A stretch of DNA of 64,000 nt from Desulfobacula toluolica Tol2 (GTDB lineage: Bacteria > Desulfobacterota > Desulfobacteria > Desulfobacterales > Desulfobacteraceae), in contig NC_018645.1 of assembly GCF_000307105.1 (NCBI RefSeq), positions 1,252,578-1,316,577 of the forward strand, read 5' to 3'. The position numbers and the translations under genes are program-made. A model generated the notes under the pieces. The model was given only the letters and a program-made list of their open reading frames with translations. It did no database searches and was not told the origin of the DNA. How positions within the stretch are numbered: position 1 is the stretch's first letter; the number at the start of each line of letters is the position of its first letter. Shown piece after piece: positions 16,473 to 26,174 of this stretch.

Positions 16473-17683
16473 TCAAGTCCAAATGCTGAGTGAAGCGTTC
16501 TTACCGCAAGCTCGGCATACTTTGCCAGGATGATGCAGGATATTCTGATCTCGGAAGTGCTGATTAACCGTATATTTATATTTTCAGATGCCAGGGCCTG
16601 GAACATAGTGGCTGCAACACCTGAATGACTTTTCATTCCCAGTCCGATAACCGAAACCTTGGCAATATCTTCTTCAGCCGTGAGAATCTCAGTAGCCCCA
16701 ACTTCCTTGCCCACTTTTTGTGAAATCTCTTTGGCCCGTTCAAAGTCATCTTTGGTAACCGTAAAGGTCAAGTCTGTCTCACCACCGGAACGGGTGTTCT
16801 GGATGATCATGTCCACACCTATTTCCGCTTCTGCAAGCGGCATGAATATTTTTGCGGAAACACCTGGTTGATCCGGAACCTTTCTCAAGGTTATTCTTGC
16901 CTCATTCATATCACAGGTAATACCTGATACAACAGCGCTTTCCATATCAGCACTCTCGTTGACGACCATAGTTCCTTCCTCCTCGTTAAATGATGACCTG
17001 ACATGCACGGGCACATTATATTTTTTTGCAAATTCAACCGAACGGATTTGAAGAACCTTGGCACCCAGTATGGCCATCTCAAGCATTTCTTCATAGGATA
17101 TTCTGTTGATTTTTCTGGCATTGCTGCAGATTCTCGGGTCTGTTGTATAGACACCGTCCACATCTGTAAATATTTCACATACATCGGCTTTCAGGGATGA
17201 TGCAATGGCAACTGCTGATGTGTCTGACCCTCCCCTGCCAAGGGTTGTGATGTCGCCGTTTTCATCTGCACCTTGAAATCCTGCAACAACGGCAATATAT
17301 CCTTTTTCAAGGGATTGCCGGATGCTTTTGCCGTCAATTTCCTGTATTCTTGCCTTGCCCGAGGTTTTATCTGTTTGAATTCCTGCCTGAAACCCTAAGA
17401 AAGATTTTGCCTTGTATCCCCTTGACTTGAGGATCATGGCAAGAAGGGCCGCCGTTGTCTGTTCGCCAGTGGCAAGAAGTACGTCAAGTTCCCTTTTGTC
17501 AGGCGTTTTTGAAGCTTGTTTCGCAAGGGAAATAAGACTGTCGGTCACACCTGACATGGCAGAGAGGACAACAACAACCTTGTCTCCTTGATCGTATGCT
17601 TTCTGGACCCTGTCTGCAACATTATTGATTCGTTCAATGTTTGCAACCGAGGTTCCACCATATTTTTGTACTCTTAAAGCCAT
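16460..17683 (-). CDS. lysC: Aspartate kinase
   Basis: LysC phosphorylates aspartate at the head of the lysine, threonine and methionine pathway. The 407-residue monofunctional enzyme begins [12 protein letters not shown] (the ATP and substrate motif) and contains [13 protein letters not shown] and [13 protein letters not shown]. Two ACT domains occupy residues ~265-400, so feedback by lysine and/or threonine is expected. It follows tsaE by 23 nt in the nnr-tsaE-lysC operon. Its last codons lie inside a 14-nt tandem repeat. Confidence 0.95.
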   Translation of the reverse strand: MALRVQKYGGTSVANIERINNVADRVQKAYDQGDKVVVVLSAMSGVTDSLISLAKQASKTPDKRELDVLLATGEQTTAALLAMILKSRGYKAKSFLGFQAGIQTDKTSGKARIQEIDGKSIRQSLEKGYIAVVAGFQGADENGDITTLGRGGSDTSAVAIASSLKADVCEIFTDVDGVYTTDPRICSNARKINRISYEEMLEMAILGAKVLQIRSVEFAKKYNVPVHVRSSFNEEEGTMVVNESADMESAVVSGITCDMNEARITLRKVPDQPGVSAKIFMPLAEAEIGVDMIIQNTRSGGETDLTFTVTKDDFERAKEISQKVGKEVGATEILTAEEDIAKVSVIGLGMKSHSGVAATMFQALASENINIRLISTSEIRISCIILAKYAELAVRTLHSAFGLDQKK

Positions 17684-17706
17684 AACAACTCCGATATTGG
17701 TAACTA

Positions 17707-18171
17707 TTATAAAACTAATTTATCTAACAAATTTGATCCTGGTTGTCCAGATGCAAAAAAGGATATAATTCTATTATAGTGTTCATCAAATTTAAAATTT
17801 ATTTCAAGATCAAAGCTAAATAATACATCCTTTAAAATCTGGGGCCATTCAACAACCATAATATGGGTGTCATCAACAAGGTCGTCAAATCCTATATATT
17901 CGAGTTCATCTGCAGATCCAAGCCGGTAAAGATCCAGGTGACAGAGGGTAAACAAACCTGCTGGATACTCATTGATGATGGTGTAGGTTGGACTTGTGAT
18001 ATAGTATTTTTCAGATACGCAAAGTCCTCGGGCAAGCCCCTGGACAAAGGTTGTCTTGCCTGCGCCCAGATCACCGATAAGGGCAATTGATATTCCCTGG
18101 GAAATGTTTTGCCCCAGGGCCATGCCCAAGTTATGCGTTTGTTTTGAACTTTTTGATGTCAGTATTTTCAT
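17707..18171 (-). CDS. tsaE: tRNA threonylcarbamoyladenosine biosynthesis ATPase TsaE
   Basis: TsaE is the ATPase that drives the t6A37 tRNA modification together with TsaB and TsaD. The 154-residue length is normal. Seen are the P-loop [13 protein letters not shown] (near residues 33-45), [11 protein letters not shown] and the block [22 protein letters not shown], which is diagnostic. The start overlaps the nnr stop by 4 nt, the same nnr-tsaE pairing found in many bacteria. Confidence 0.93.
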   Translation of the reverse strand: MKILTSKSSKQTHNLGMALGQNISQGISIALIGDLGAGKTTFVQGLARGLCVSEKYYITSPTYTIINEYPAGLFTLCHLDLYRLGSADELEYIGFDDLVDDTHIMVVEWPQILKDVLFSFDLEINFKFDEHYNRIISFFASGQPGSNLLDKLVL

Positions 18172-19772
18172 ATTTTGGCGGGGATTGATTTTAAATGTGT
18201 CCCCTTTCCCAAGACGTATTGATGAATGGTTTTTGGAATGGTTTGGATTATATCTGTGGCAATAAAACCAAATCCGCCCATGTCACGGCAAAGAGTGTCA
18301 GCACACAGGCCATGAATGTAAACGCCTGCAAGGCTTGCGTTTTCAGGAGAAAATCCCTGGGCGCAAAAACCTGCGATCATACCGGTCAGCACATCGCCCA
18401 TTCCGCCGGAGGCCATGCCTGGATTGCCGGTGGGACAAATACAGGATCTGCCGTCCGGGAAGCTGACAATGGTCTGGGCTCCTTTTAAGATCAAAATTGT
18501 ATTAAATTCACTGGCAAATCGTGAAGCAGTACCGATCCTGTCTGCCTGGATATCAGAAGGGCTTGCCTTGCACAGCCTTGCCATTTCACCCGGGTGGGGG
18601 GTCAAAATGGCTGGTACTTTTTTTTGCTTTAAGATGTTTGAGTCGTCTGCAATGCAATTGATGGCATCTGCATCAATAATAAGGGGAACTTGACTTGTTT
18701 GAATAAGCTTTTTGACAAGTTGTTTCGTACCGGCCCGGGTGCCGATACCAGGGCCAATGGCAAGTGCCTGTTTTCCTTTTAAAAGTGTTTGAATCTCATC
18801 AAAACAATGATCAGATAAAAATCCTTTGTCCTGTTCCGGTAACGGATGGGTCATTGGTTCTGCGACCAGCGTTTCAATGTTCTGATTGAGGCTTTGGGCA
18901 ACCCCAAGGGTGACCAGGCCGGTTCCGCACCGCATGGCGGCATTGGCGCAAAGGGCGGCAGCCCCTGTTTTTCCAACAGAACCTGCAATGACCAGCAGAT
19001 GGCCGAAGCTGCCTTTATGACTTTGGAACTTTCGTGGAGTAAAGCAGGCGGCAACCTCTTTTTTTTCAATCAATGAGAGCTGAATGGACTGCTCTTGGGC
19101 AATAAAATTTGGAATACCGATATCAATGACCTTAAGATCACCGGTGTAAACATTTCCCGGATACAGAACATGGCCCGGCTTGGCCAAAGCAAATGTGGCT
19201 GTGGCATCTGCCTTGACTGATGCACCAAGGGGCTGTCCTGTATCCGAATGAAGGCCCGATGGGATATCCACTGAGAAAATAGGTTTTGAGGAAGTATTCA
19301 TCACTTCAATGGCATCCTTGAAAAATCCCCTGACATCTGAATTCAGGCCGGTTCCCAAAATGGCATCAATGAAAAAATCATGATGGAGAATTTTGACTCT
19401 TTGTGCTTCAAACGCCTCTGCATCAGGAATTTCAACAATGGAACAGGTTTGGGAGAGGTTGCATAATTTTTGAGCAAGATCCATATTGGCTTTTGCATCC
19501 CCGGTTACCTTTTTTTTTGAAGATAATAAAAAGATGGTCACGGCAATTTTTTTTTCCATTAGATATCGTGCAATGACAAACCCATCACCTCCGTTGTTGC
19601 CTCGACCGGCCATAACGGCAATTTTTTTTGCTGTAAGATTTTTAAATTTTTTGAGCAGGAAATCAAATGCGCCCTTTCCCGCGTTTTCCATTAAAACGCG
19701 TCCGGGAATACCAAAAGATTCTATGGTCTGTTTGTCCATATCCCTCATTTGATTTGCCGTAACAAGAATCAT
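18168..19772 (-). CDS. nnr: Bifunctional NAD(P)H-hydrate repair enzyme (epimerase/dehydratase)
   Basis: The enzyme repairs hydrated NAD(P)H. The N-terminal epimerase (YjeF_N, residues ~1-215) shows MAGRGNNGGDGFVIAR and FIDAILGTGL. The C-terminal ADP-dependent dehydratase (ribokinase-like, ~225-515) shows ILTPHPGEMARLC and NPGMASGGMGDVLTG, which carries the catalytic Asp. The 534-residue length matches two-domain enzymes. Upstream, GGAGGAG gives a strong ribosome site for ATG 19772. First gene of the nnr-tsaE-lysC operon. Confidence 0.93.
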   Translation of the reverse strand: MILVTANQMRDMDKQTIESFGIPGRVLMENAGKGAFDFLLKKFKNLTAKKIAVMAGRGNNGGDGFVIARYLMEKKIAVTIFLLSSKKKVTGDAKANMDLAQKLCNLSQTCSIVEIPDAEAFEAQRVKILHHDFFIDAILGTGLNSDVRGFFKDAIEVMNTSSKPIFSVDIPSGLHSDTGQPLGASVKADATATFALAKPGHVLYPGNVYTGDLKVIDIGIPNFIAQEQSIQLSLIEKKEVAACFTPRKFQSHKGSFGHLLVIAGSVGKTGAAALCANAAMRCGTGLVTLGVAQSLNQNIETLVAEPMTHPLPEQDKGFLSDHCFDEIQTLLKGKQALAIGPGIGTRAGTKQLVKKLIQTSQVPLIIDADAINCIADDSNILKQKKVPAILTPHPGEMARLCKASPSDIQADRIGTASRFASEFNTILILKGAQTIVSFPDGRSCICPTGNPGMASGGMGDVLTGMIAGFCAQGFSPENASLAGVYIHGLCADTLCRDMGGFGFIATDIIQTIPKTIHQYVLGKGTHLKSIPAKI

Positions 19773-19876
19773 GCTATTGCTCCTCCATTTATTTGAATTT
19801 TATTTTAAAAAATACCCCTGACCCCATACCTGAAACAATCTTACACGATTTTATTTAAATTAAAAGCCCATTGTCT

Positions 19877-20440
19877 TTATGTCATGACCTCTTTATGCCT
19901 GAAGCAGGAGACAAGATGATCATTGACCATGCCGACGGCCTGCATATGTGCGTAGATGATGGTTGAGCCGACAAATTTAAATCCCCGCTGTTTAAGATCC
20001 TTTGAGAATGCGTCGGATTGCTTTGTGTTTGCCGGCACTTGATCAGGCGTTTTAAAATGGTTTATTTTGGGTTTATTGTCAACAAACCTCCAGGAATATG
20101 TGTCAAAAGATCCGAATTCTTCCTGGATTTTAATAAATGCCCGGGCATTTGTCACAGCCGCATTGACTTTGAGTCTGTTTCGGATAATACCCGGGTCCGA
20201 AAGAAGATATTTGATTTTTTCAGGAGTGAACCGGGCCACTTTTTCAACATCAAAATCAGCAAATGCTTTTCTGTATCCCTGTCTTTTTTTGAGTATAGTC
20301 AGCCAGGAAAGACCTGCCTGCGAACTTTCAAGTATAATAAATTCAAAGAGCTTTTTATCATCATGTACCGGCACTGCCCATTCCTCATCATGGTATTTGA
20401 TATATGCCGGATCACTTGTTACCCATCCGCATCGTTTCAT
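19877..20440 (-). CDS. tag: DNA-3-methyladenine glycosylase I
   Basis: Tag removes 3-methyladenine from alkylated DNA. The 187-residue protein begins MKRCGWVTSDPAYIKYHDEEW, giving the first two zinc ligands (Cys4, His17) and the substrate Glu. It continues with SSQAGLSWLTILKKR and ends with KFVGSTIIYAHMQAVGMVNDH and a late Cys, the remaining zinc site. It is a separate gene, 104 nt upstream of nnr on the same strand. Confidence 0.93.
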   Translation of the reverse strand: MKRCGWVTSDPAYIKYHDEEWAVPVHDDKKLFEFIILESSQAGLSWLTILKKRQGYRKAFADFDVEKVARFTPEKIKYLLSDPGIIRNRLKVNAAVTNARAFIKIQEEFGSFDTYSWRFVDNKPKINHFKTPDQVPANTKQSDAFSKDLKQRGFKFVGSTIIYAHMQAVGMVNDHLVSCFRHKEVMT

Positions 20441-20558
20441 TTTAATTCCTTATGTTTGTCAATGGTTTTATTCTAATAGCTTGTGTGGTTATGCTATATT
20501 CTTTTTGAAAAATAAACACATTGTTTGAAGAACTGACACATCCGGATCTGGTATTTCT

Positions 20559-20580
20559 GTTTGGTTGCTCGCAACAAAAC
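20559..20580. promoter_or_regulatory. Imperfect 10-bp inverted repeat upstream of the hybrid kinase
   Basis: GTTTGGTTGC (20559-20568) and GCAACAAAAC (20571-20580) match at nine of ten positions around a two-base centre. It lies in the 282-bp spacer between tag and the kinase gene, 143 bp before the kinase start. It could be an operator; no regulator can be assigned. Confidence 0.3.
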
Positions 20581-20722
20581 ATGAAAGTTATAGTTTGGGT
20601 TTTAGAAATGTTTATTATCAAGCAGATTCAAGCCCTGACATCCTGAATTAAATTGTTTTTGCAAATAATTGAATTGGTATGATATAGGAATTTAAAATAT
20701 CGCAAACAGGAGTTTCCAGATA

Positions 20723-23700
20723 ATGACTGAAAAACTTGATTATGAAGTATTGGAAAAGCGCATTCAGGAACTGGAAAAGGAAAATTCCACCTTGCGTCTC
20801 TTTAAATTCGCAATTGATAACCTGTCTGATTCCAGGTGTGCCATCGTCAACAGGGACTGTCGTTTTGAAACGGTGAGCAAAGGGTATTATGAGGCATTTA
20901 ACAAGAATGCCGACCAGATTGCTGGAAAACACATCAGCGAAATACTGGGCAATCAGATGTTTAAAACCATTGTTAAGCCTAATTTTGACAAGGCGTTAGC
21001 GGGTGAAATTGTTAATTTTTCAGGCTGGTTTGATTTGCCGGGCGGCAAAAAAAAATTTATGGATATTCAATATTTTCCTGTTTACAGTGGGGATCAAATA
21101 AATTCTGTTGCAATTTTAGTTCATGATCTTACCCGGATCAAGAAGGCCGAAGGATTATTGCGTGAAAGTGAGGCTAATCTTATAAAAGCCCAGCAAATTG
21201 CCCATATCGGAAACTGGAATTGGGATATGACAGAAGACAGGATATCATGCTCCAAAGAGTTTTATAGGATTTTGGGTATAGTTCCTGAATGTTTTTGTCC
21301 AACCTATGAAGGCTATATGAAATATGTCCATCCTGAAGATCTTGAGATGTTTCAATATTCCGTTAAAAAAGCTTTAACAGAGACAAAGTCCAAAACTATA
21401 AAATATCGCATTGTCCGGCCGTATGGCATTATCAGGACTGTCCATGAACGGGCTGAGGTTACGGTTGATTCTGCAGGCAATCCAATTAATGTTTTTGGAA
21501 CAATTCAGGACATCACAGAGCAGGTTCAGGTTGAAGAACAATACCAGACAATTCTCAAGCTGGCTATTGACGGGTTCTGTCTTGTTGACAAACAGGGGCA
21601 ATTGTTTGATGTAAACGATTCGTATTGCAAAATGCTGGGGTATGAGCGAGATGAACTCCTGAAGTTGAGTATTTCAGATATTGACGTTGTTCAAACATTG
21701 GAACAAAGAGTTCAGCAGTGTAAAAAAATCATTAAAACCGGTCAGGACCGCTTTGAAACAAAACACAGATGCAAAGATGGAACACTCATTGATGTTGAGA
21801 TAAACACCCAGTACTCAGATATGAAAAAAGGGATGTTTATTTGTTTTATACGGGATATTACAGAAAAAAATAAAATTCGTGAAGCGCTTAAAAAAGGTGA
21901 AATACGCTATCGAAACCTGTTTGAGGGTGCGCCGGTGATGTATGCGATAATTAAAAACCAAAAAGAGTCGACAATTATTACGGACTGCAATAAACAATTT
22001 TTGACTACATTGGGATACAGCCGCTCCGAGGTGATCGGAAAATCCATATCTGAGTTTTACACTCAAGAATCACAAAAAAAATTAATCAAGGAAGAGAGCT
22101 TCAGGCGGTCTATGGAAAACAATTTCACCGCTTCAGAAAGGGAACTGATTGGTTCTGACGGACGGATCATCAATACTTTGATTCAAGCCGTGCCTGAATA
22201 TGATGTACAAGGAAATATAATCGGAGGCCGTTCCATGTATATTGATACAACTTCCCAGAAAAGGGCGGAAGAACAGCTAAGAGAAAACCACGAATTGCTC
22301 CTGATGATTGTTGACGGAATTTCAGACCCCTTGATGATGGTGGATGAAAAAATGAATCTGATGATGATGAATGCTGCGGCGGAAAATTATTTTAAAAAAA
22401 ACAATGAGACTTGTCTGGGCCGAAAATGTTACCAGGTATTCAAGATGCGCCAAAGTCTGTGTGAAGGTTGCAAACTGGCCAAGGCAATTTCAAAGGGCCG
22501 GCAGAAGAGTTTTGAAAGAAAAGGCCTGATGAACCCTGAAAAGCTTGAAAGAGTTTGTGTATATCCTGTCAGGAAGAAAGGGGATAACATAAGGACGGCT
22601 ATTCTCAGGATAAGTGACATTACAAGGGTAAAGCGAATAGAAAAAGAATTGATCCAGGCTGATAAGATGATTTCACTGGGGGTTCTGGTGTCAGGTGTAG
22701 CACATGAAATCAACAATCCCAATCATCTTATCATGTTGAATACCCCTATCTTGTGGGAAGCATGGGAAGATATTGTTCCGGTTGTGGAAAAATATTATCA
22801 TCAAAATGGTGATTTCAGTCTTGCCGGCGTCTTGTATAGCGAGATGAGGGACGAAATTCCCTTGTTGTTTGCCGCAATAAAAGAGGGTGCGGTAAGAATT
22901 CAGCGGATTGTTCAGGACCTGAAAGATTTTTCCCGGCAGGATGATACCCATATGGACCAGCTTGTAAATATCAATCAGGTTATTGAAAATTCCATTCGGC
23001 TGACTGAAAATCTTATTAAAAAACACACGGAACATTTCAAAATTGAATACAGTCAAAACCTGCCAATGGTCATGGGGGATCAGCAAAAGCTTGAACAAGT
23101 TATGATAAACCTTATCCAGAATGCCTGCCAGGCCGTTTCAGATAAGAAAAAAGCAATTTTTATAACCTCATTTTTTGATGAAAAAAAAGCAATGATTGAG
23201 GTTGAAGTGCGGGATGAAGGCGTGGGGATTCCTCAAGAGATGCTTGATCGTATCATGGATCCTTTTTTTACCACAAAGCGAAGTAAAGGAGGGACAGGCC
23301 TTGGCCTGGCTGTATCATCAAACATTGTCAAATCTTTTGGCGGAAAAATAGAGGTGGAAAGTGATCTTGGTAAGGGATCGGTTTTCAAGATTTTCATACC
23401 CACAAGAAAGTTTGAATATCCTGTTAAAATCCTTGTGGCGGATGATGATCCTTTTTTCAGAGAATATCTCCATAAAGCTCTTGGGGAAACTGAACGTTAT
23501 TCTCTCCGGGAGGCTGTTAACGGGAAAGAGGCGTTTTTAAAAATAGGCCAGGAGTTGCCGGATCTTTTTATTCTTGATATTCAAATGCCGGATATGGATG
23601 GGCTGGATGTTTGCCGGTTGCTCAAAGAGAAATCCGAACTTTCGGATATCAAAGTGATTATTATTACCGGATTTCCTGAATCTTTTATAGTGGATGAAAT

Positions 23701-23791
23701 CGTAAAAATGGGATTTGATAAGATATTGGCCAAACCGTTTACCATTATAGAGTTAAAAAAAACAATAGAAAAGGTTATGGAGGTTGAATAA
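20723..23791 (+). CDS. Multi-PAS hybrid histidine kinase with C-terminal receiver
   Basis: A soluble 1022-residue sensor kinase with no membrane helix. A short coiled coil (residues 5-25) leads into about five PAS/PAC units to ~640. The last carries four cysteines in GRKCYQVF and LCEGCKL spacing, a possible metal or redox site. The kinase core has the H-box VSGVAHEINNPNHL (~660), N-box MINLIQNACQAV, G1 VRDEGVGIP and G2 GGTGLGLAV. A receiver (~905-1020) has ILVADDDPFF and FILDIQMPDMDG. Its stop and the next gene's start share one base (TAATG), so the NtrC-type regulator is its partner. The signal is unknown. Confidence 0.88.
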   Translation: MTEKLDYEVLEKRIQELEKENSTLRLFKFAIDNLSDSRCAIVNRDCRFETVSKGYYEAFNKNADQIAGKHISEILGNQMFKTIVKPNFDKALAGEIVNFSGWFDLPGGKKKFMDIQYFPVYSGDQINSVAILVHDLTRIKKAEGLLRESEANLIKAQQIAHIGNWNWDMTEDRISCSKEFYRILGIVPECFCPTYEGYMKYVHPEDLEMFQYSVKKALTETKSKTIKYRIVRPYGIIRTVHERAEVTVDSAGNPINVFGTIQDITEQVQVEEQYQTILKLAIDGFCLVDKQGQLFDVNDSYCKMLGYERDELLKLSISDIDVVQTLEQRVQQCKKIIKTGQDRFETKHRCKDGTLIDVEINTQYSDMKKGMFICFIRDITEKNKIREALKKGEIRYRNLFEGAPVMYAIIKNQKESTIITDCNKQFLTTLGYSRSEVIGKSISEFYTQESQKKLIKEESFRRSMENNFTASERELIGSDGRIINTLIQAVPEYDVQGNIIGGRSMYIDTTSQKRAEEQLRENHELLLMIVDGISDPLMMVDEKMNLMMMNAAAENYFKKNNETCLGRKCYQVFKMRQSLCEGCKLAKAISKGRQKSFERKGLMNPEKLERVCVYPVRKKGDNIRTAILRISDITRVKRIEKELIQADKMISLGVLVSGVAHEINNPNHLIMLNTPILWEAWEDIVPVVEKYYHQNGDFSLAGVLYSEMRDEIPLLFAAIKEGAVRIQRIVQDLKDFSRQDDTHMDQLVNINQVIENSIRLTENLIKKHTEHFKIEYSQNLPMVMGDQQKLEQVMINLIQNACQAVSDKKKAIFITSFFDEKKAMIEVEVRDEGVGIPQEMLDRIMDPFFTTKRSKGGTGLGLAVSSNIVKSFGGKIEVESDLGKGSVFKIFIPTRKFEYPVKILVADDDPFFREYLHKALGETERYSLREAVNGKEAFLKIGQELPDLFILDIQMPDMDGLDVCRLLKEKSELSDIKVIIITGFPESFIVDEIVKMGFDKILAKPFTIIELKKTIEKVMEVE

Positions 23792-25209
23792 TGAAGGCAT
23801 CTCTTTTTCCTCTCAATCCAATTTTGCTGGTGGATGACGAGCCTGATATCCTCAGGGGATATAAAATGACATTAGGGTCTGCCGGTATAAATAATCTTGT
23901 GTTGTGCCGTGACAGCAGGGATGTTATTCCAATCCTGCTGGAAAATAAAATTGAAGTGATCCTGCTGGATTTGATCATGCCCAATATTTCCGGTTATGAG
24001 CTTTTATCCATGATAGCCGATGATTTCCCTGATATACCGGTAATTATTATTACGGGAAACAACAAAGTTGACATGGCTGTCCAGTGTATGAAAACAGGCA
24101 CCTTTGATTATATGCTCAAGCCCATTGAAAAAAATCGCCTGATATCAGGCGTAAAGCGTGCCATTGAAATCAGAGGGCTTCAAGATGAGAACCGGTTGCT
24201 CAAAGAACATATTCTTTCAGGAGAACTGAAGAATCCTGATGCATTTTCAGATATTAAAACACAAAACAGGGCTATGCTGGGCCTGTTTCAATATGCCGAG
24301 TCCATCGCTAAAAGTCACCAGCCTGTAATGATTACCGGAGAAACCGGAGTTGGCAAAGAACTCATGGCAAGGGCTATTCACAAACTCAGTTATCGCAATG
24401 GCGCTCTTATCACAATAAATGCTGCAGGAATTGATGACAATGCTTTTTCAGATACATTGTTCGGGCATGTAAACGGTGCATTTACAGGTGCTGACAAGGC
24501 TCGAAAAGGGATGGTTGAAAACGCCTTTGGGGGCACTTTGTTTCTGGATGAGATCGGTGATCTGAGTCCTGATTCCCAGGTGAAACTTTTAAGGCTTTTG
24601 CAAGAGCGTGAATATTTTCCCCTGGGAGCTGATTTGCCTAAAATAGCAGATGTGAAAATTATTGTTGCCACGAATCGTGACCTTTCGGCATTGCAGGAAT
24701 CAGGCGGATTTCGTAAGGATCTGTATTACAGGATTTGTTCTCATCACCTTGACATTCCTCCTCTTCGTGAACGTTTGGATGACTTGCCCCTGCTGGTTGA
24801 CTATTTTGTTGAAAAGGCAGCTCTGGAATTTGATAAAAAAATACCTTCGTGGCCGTTAGAGTTGATTACCCTGTTATCCAATTATCATTTTCCCGGCAAC
24901 GTAAGGGAAATCAAATCCATGATCTATGATGCCGTTGCAGGTCATAAATCAAAGATCATGTCTCTTGAACGTTTTGAAGTCTATATCAAGAAAAATTCAT
25001 CTGTTGACGGCATTGCAACTGAACAGTCTTTTGCTAAGCATGACATAGGGCTTTTCGGGTTCAAATCAATTCCTACTCTGGATCAGGCAACCCGCCTTCT
25101 TTTTTTGGAATCCATGAAACGAACCGGCAATAATAAAACCATGGCTGCCAGGTTATTAGGGATATCACGGCAGCGGTTAGGCCGGTATTTAAAAAATATT
25201 TCCAAATAA
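23791..25209 (+). CDS. NtrC-family sigma-54 response regulator
   Basis: A receiver (residues ~10-125; VDDEPDIL, phosphoacceptor in ILLDLIMPN) is followed by a sigma-54 AAA+ domain (~145-380) with Walker A GETGVGKE, the sigma-54 contact loop GAFTGADKARKG and Walker B GGTLFLDEIGD. A Fis-type HTH ends the protein (NNKTMAARLLGISRQRLGRYL). At 472 residues it is a complete NtrC-type activator. It is translationally coupled to the hybrid kinase. A candidate sigma-54 promoter (25446-25462) with an upstream dyad lies just downstream, ahead of cheW, and is its likely target. Confidence 0.93.
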   Translation: MKASLFPLNPILLVDDEPDILRGYKMTLGSAGINNLVLCRDSRDVIPILLENKIEVILLDLIMPNISGYELLSMIADDFPDIPVIIITGNNKVDMAVQCMKTGTFDYMLKPIEKNRLISGVKRAIEIRGLQDENRLLKEHILSGELKNPDAFSDIKTQNRAMLGLFQYAESIAKSHQPVMITGETGVGKELMARAIHKLSYRNGALITINAAGIDDNAFSDTLFGHVNGAFTGADKARKGMVENAFGGTLFLDEIGDLSPDSQVKLLRLLQEREYFPLGADLPKIADVKIIVATNRDLSALQESGGFRKDLYYRICSHHLDIPPLRERLDDLPLLVDYFVEKAALEFDKKIPSWPLELITLLSNYHFPGNVREIKSMIYDAVAGHKSKIMSLERFEVYIKKNSSVDGIATEQSFAKHDIGLFGFKSIPTLDQATRLLFLESMKRTGNNKTMAARLLGISRQRLGRYLKNISK

Positions 25210-25234
25210 AATTTAATATTACTTGTTTCTTGGC

Positions 25235-25258
25235 TTTGTTTCACATTTGCGAAACAAA
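25235..25258. promoter_or_regulatory. 8-bp perfect dyad, candidate enhancer site upstream of cheW
   Basis: TTTGTTTC (25235-25242) and GAAACAAA (25251-25258) flank an 8-base spacer, about 190-210 bp upstream of the sigma-54 element. Several GTGTAAC or TGTAAC words follow between 25261 and 25300 and again near 25485. The remainder of the 382-bp spacer 25210-25591 shows no gene. It may alternatively act as a weak stem-loop after the regulator gene. Confidence 0.4.
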
Positions 25259-25445
25259 AGAGTGTAACGTTTTGTAACTTAGGGTTATGGTGTAACAAGT
25301 TGTTTGATGTTCTGTCTATCAAGGGTTTTGGCGGGCAACCCATCAAATATGTTATAAAACGAAACACCCTTTTAATCTTATTCGATCTGGTTGTTCTTTT
25401 TTATATTGTTTTGACATAACAGTTGCTTATAATCTCAAATATTAC

Positions 25446-25462
25446 TTGGTACGGTATTTGCA
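25446..25462 (+). promoter_or_regulatory. Candidate sigma-54 promoter of cheW-mcp
   Basis: TGGTAC, five bases (GGTAT), then TTGCA matches the -24/-12 pattern TGGCAC-N5-TTGCW closely. It is about 130 bp upstream of the cheW start. The gene directly before it encodes an NtrC-type activator. Confidence 0.65.
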
Positions 25463-25591
25463 TTTATTTCATCCGTTTGTGTTATGTGTAACACCAAAAT
25501 TTTTAAAATGCTAATTTTGAAATACTATTATGGATACAAGGCTCAGTTCATTAATTTGTGATGTTAACAATGGAAAAGGAGAACATTAAAA

Positions 25592-26104
25592 ATGGCAACG
25601 TTGTTGAAAAAAATGGACCAGGCAATTCAAACCACAACAATTCAAACTGGTAAATACCTTACATTTACTTTGCAAAATGAAGAGTATGGGATTGGGATTC
25701 TCAAAGTTAAGGAGATCATTGGGATGATGCCCATCACATCTGTTCCAAGAACCCCGGAATTTGTAAAAGGTGTTGTCAACCTGAGAGGCAAGGTTATCCC
25801 TGTCATTGATCTCAGGGTTAAGTTCAGCATGGAATCAATTGATTATTCGGAACGTACATGCATTATTGTGGTGGAAGTTGATTCGGAATCAGGGACTATC
25901 CTTCTCGGAATTGTTGTTGATGCTGTATCGGAAGTGTTGAATATTAAGGAGCAGGAGATTGAAGAAACCCCGGCATTCGGCACCCGTCTGAACACGGAAT
26001 ATATTCTGGGCATGGCTAAAATGGAAGGCGGGGTCAAGATTTTGCTTGATATTGATAAAGTTCTCAATCCACAGGAAATCCAAGGGCTTGGTAAAACCGT
26101 TTAA
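25592..26104 (+). CDS. cheW: Chemotaxis coupling protein CheW
   Basis: CheW links chemoreceptors to the CheA kinase. The 170-residue protein has the two-barrel CheW pattern: YLTFTLQNEEYGIGILKVKEI, VPRTPEFVKGVVNLRGKVIPVIDLR, then LGIVVDAVSEVL. A strong AAAGGAG precedes ATG 25592. It is followed after 70 nt by a chemoreceptor gene. No cheA is in the window, so this pair feeds a pathway encoded elsewhere. Confidence 0.93.
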   Translation: MATLLKKMDQAIQTTTIQTGKYLTFTLQNEEYGIGILKVKEIIGMMPITSVPRTPEFVKGVVNLRGKVIPVIDLRVKFSMESIDYSERTCIIVVEVDSESGTILLGIVVDAVSEVLNIKEQEIEETPAFGTRLNTEYILGMAKMEGGVKILLDIDKVLNPQEIQGLGKTV

Positions 26105-26174
26105 TCTATAGTTGTATTGATGTGAACTGACCGAATTTGTTACCATTTTGAATATTTAATCAACGGAGTGAAAA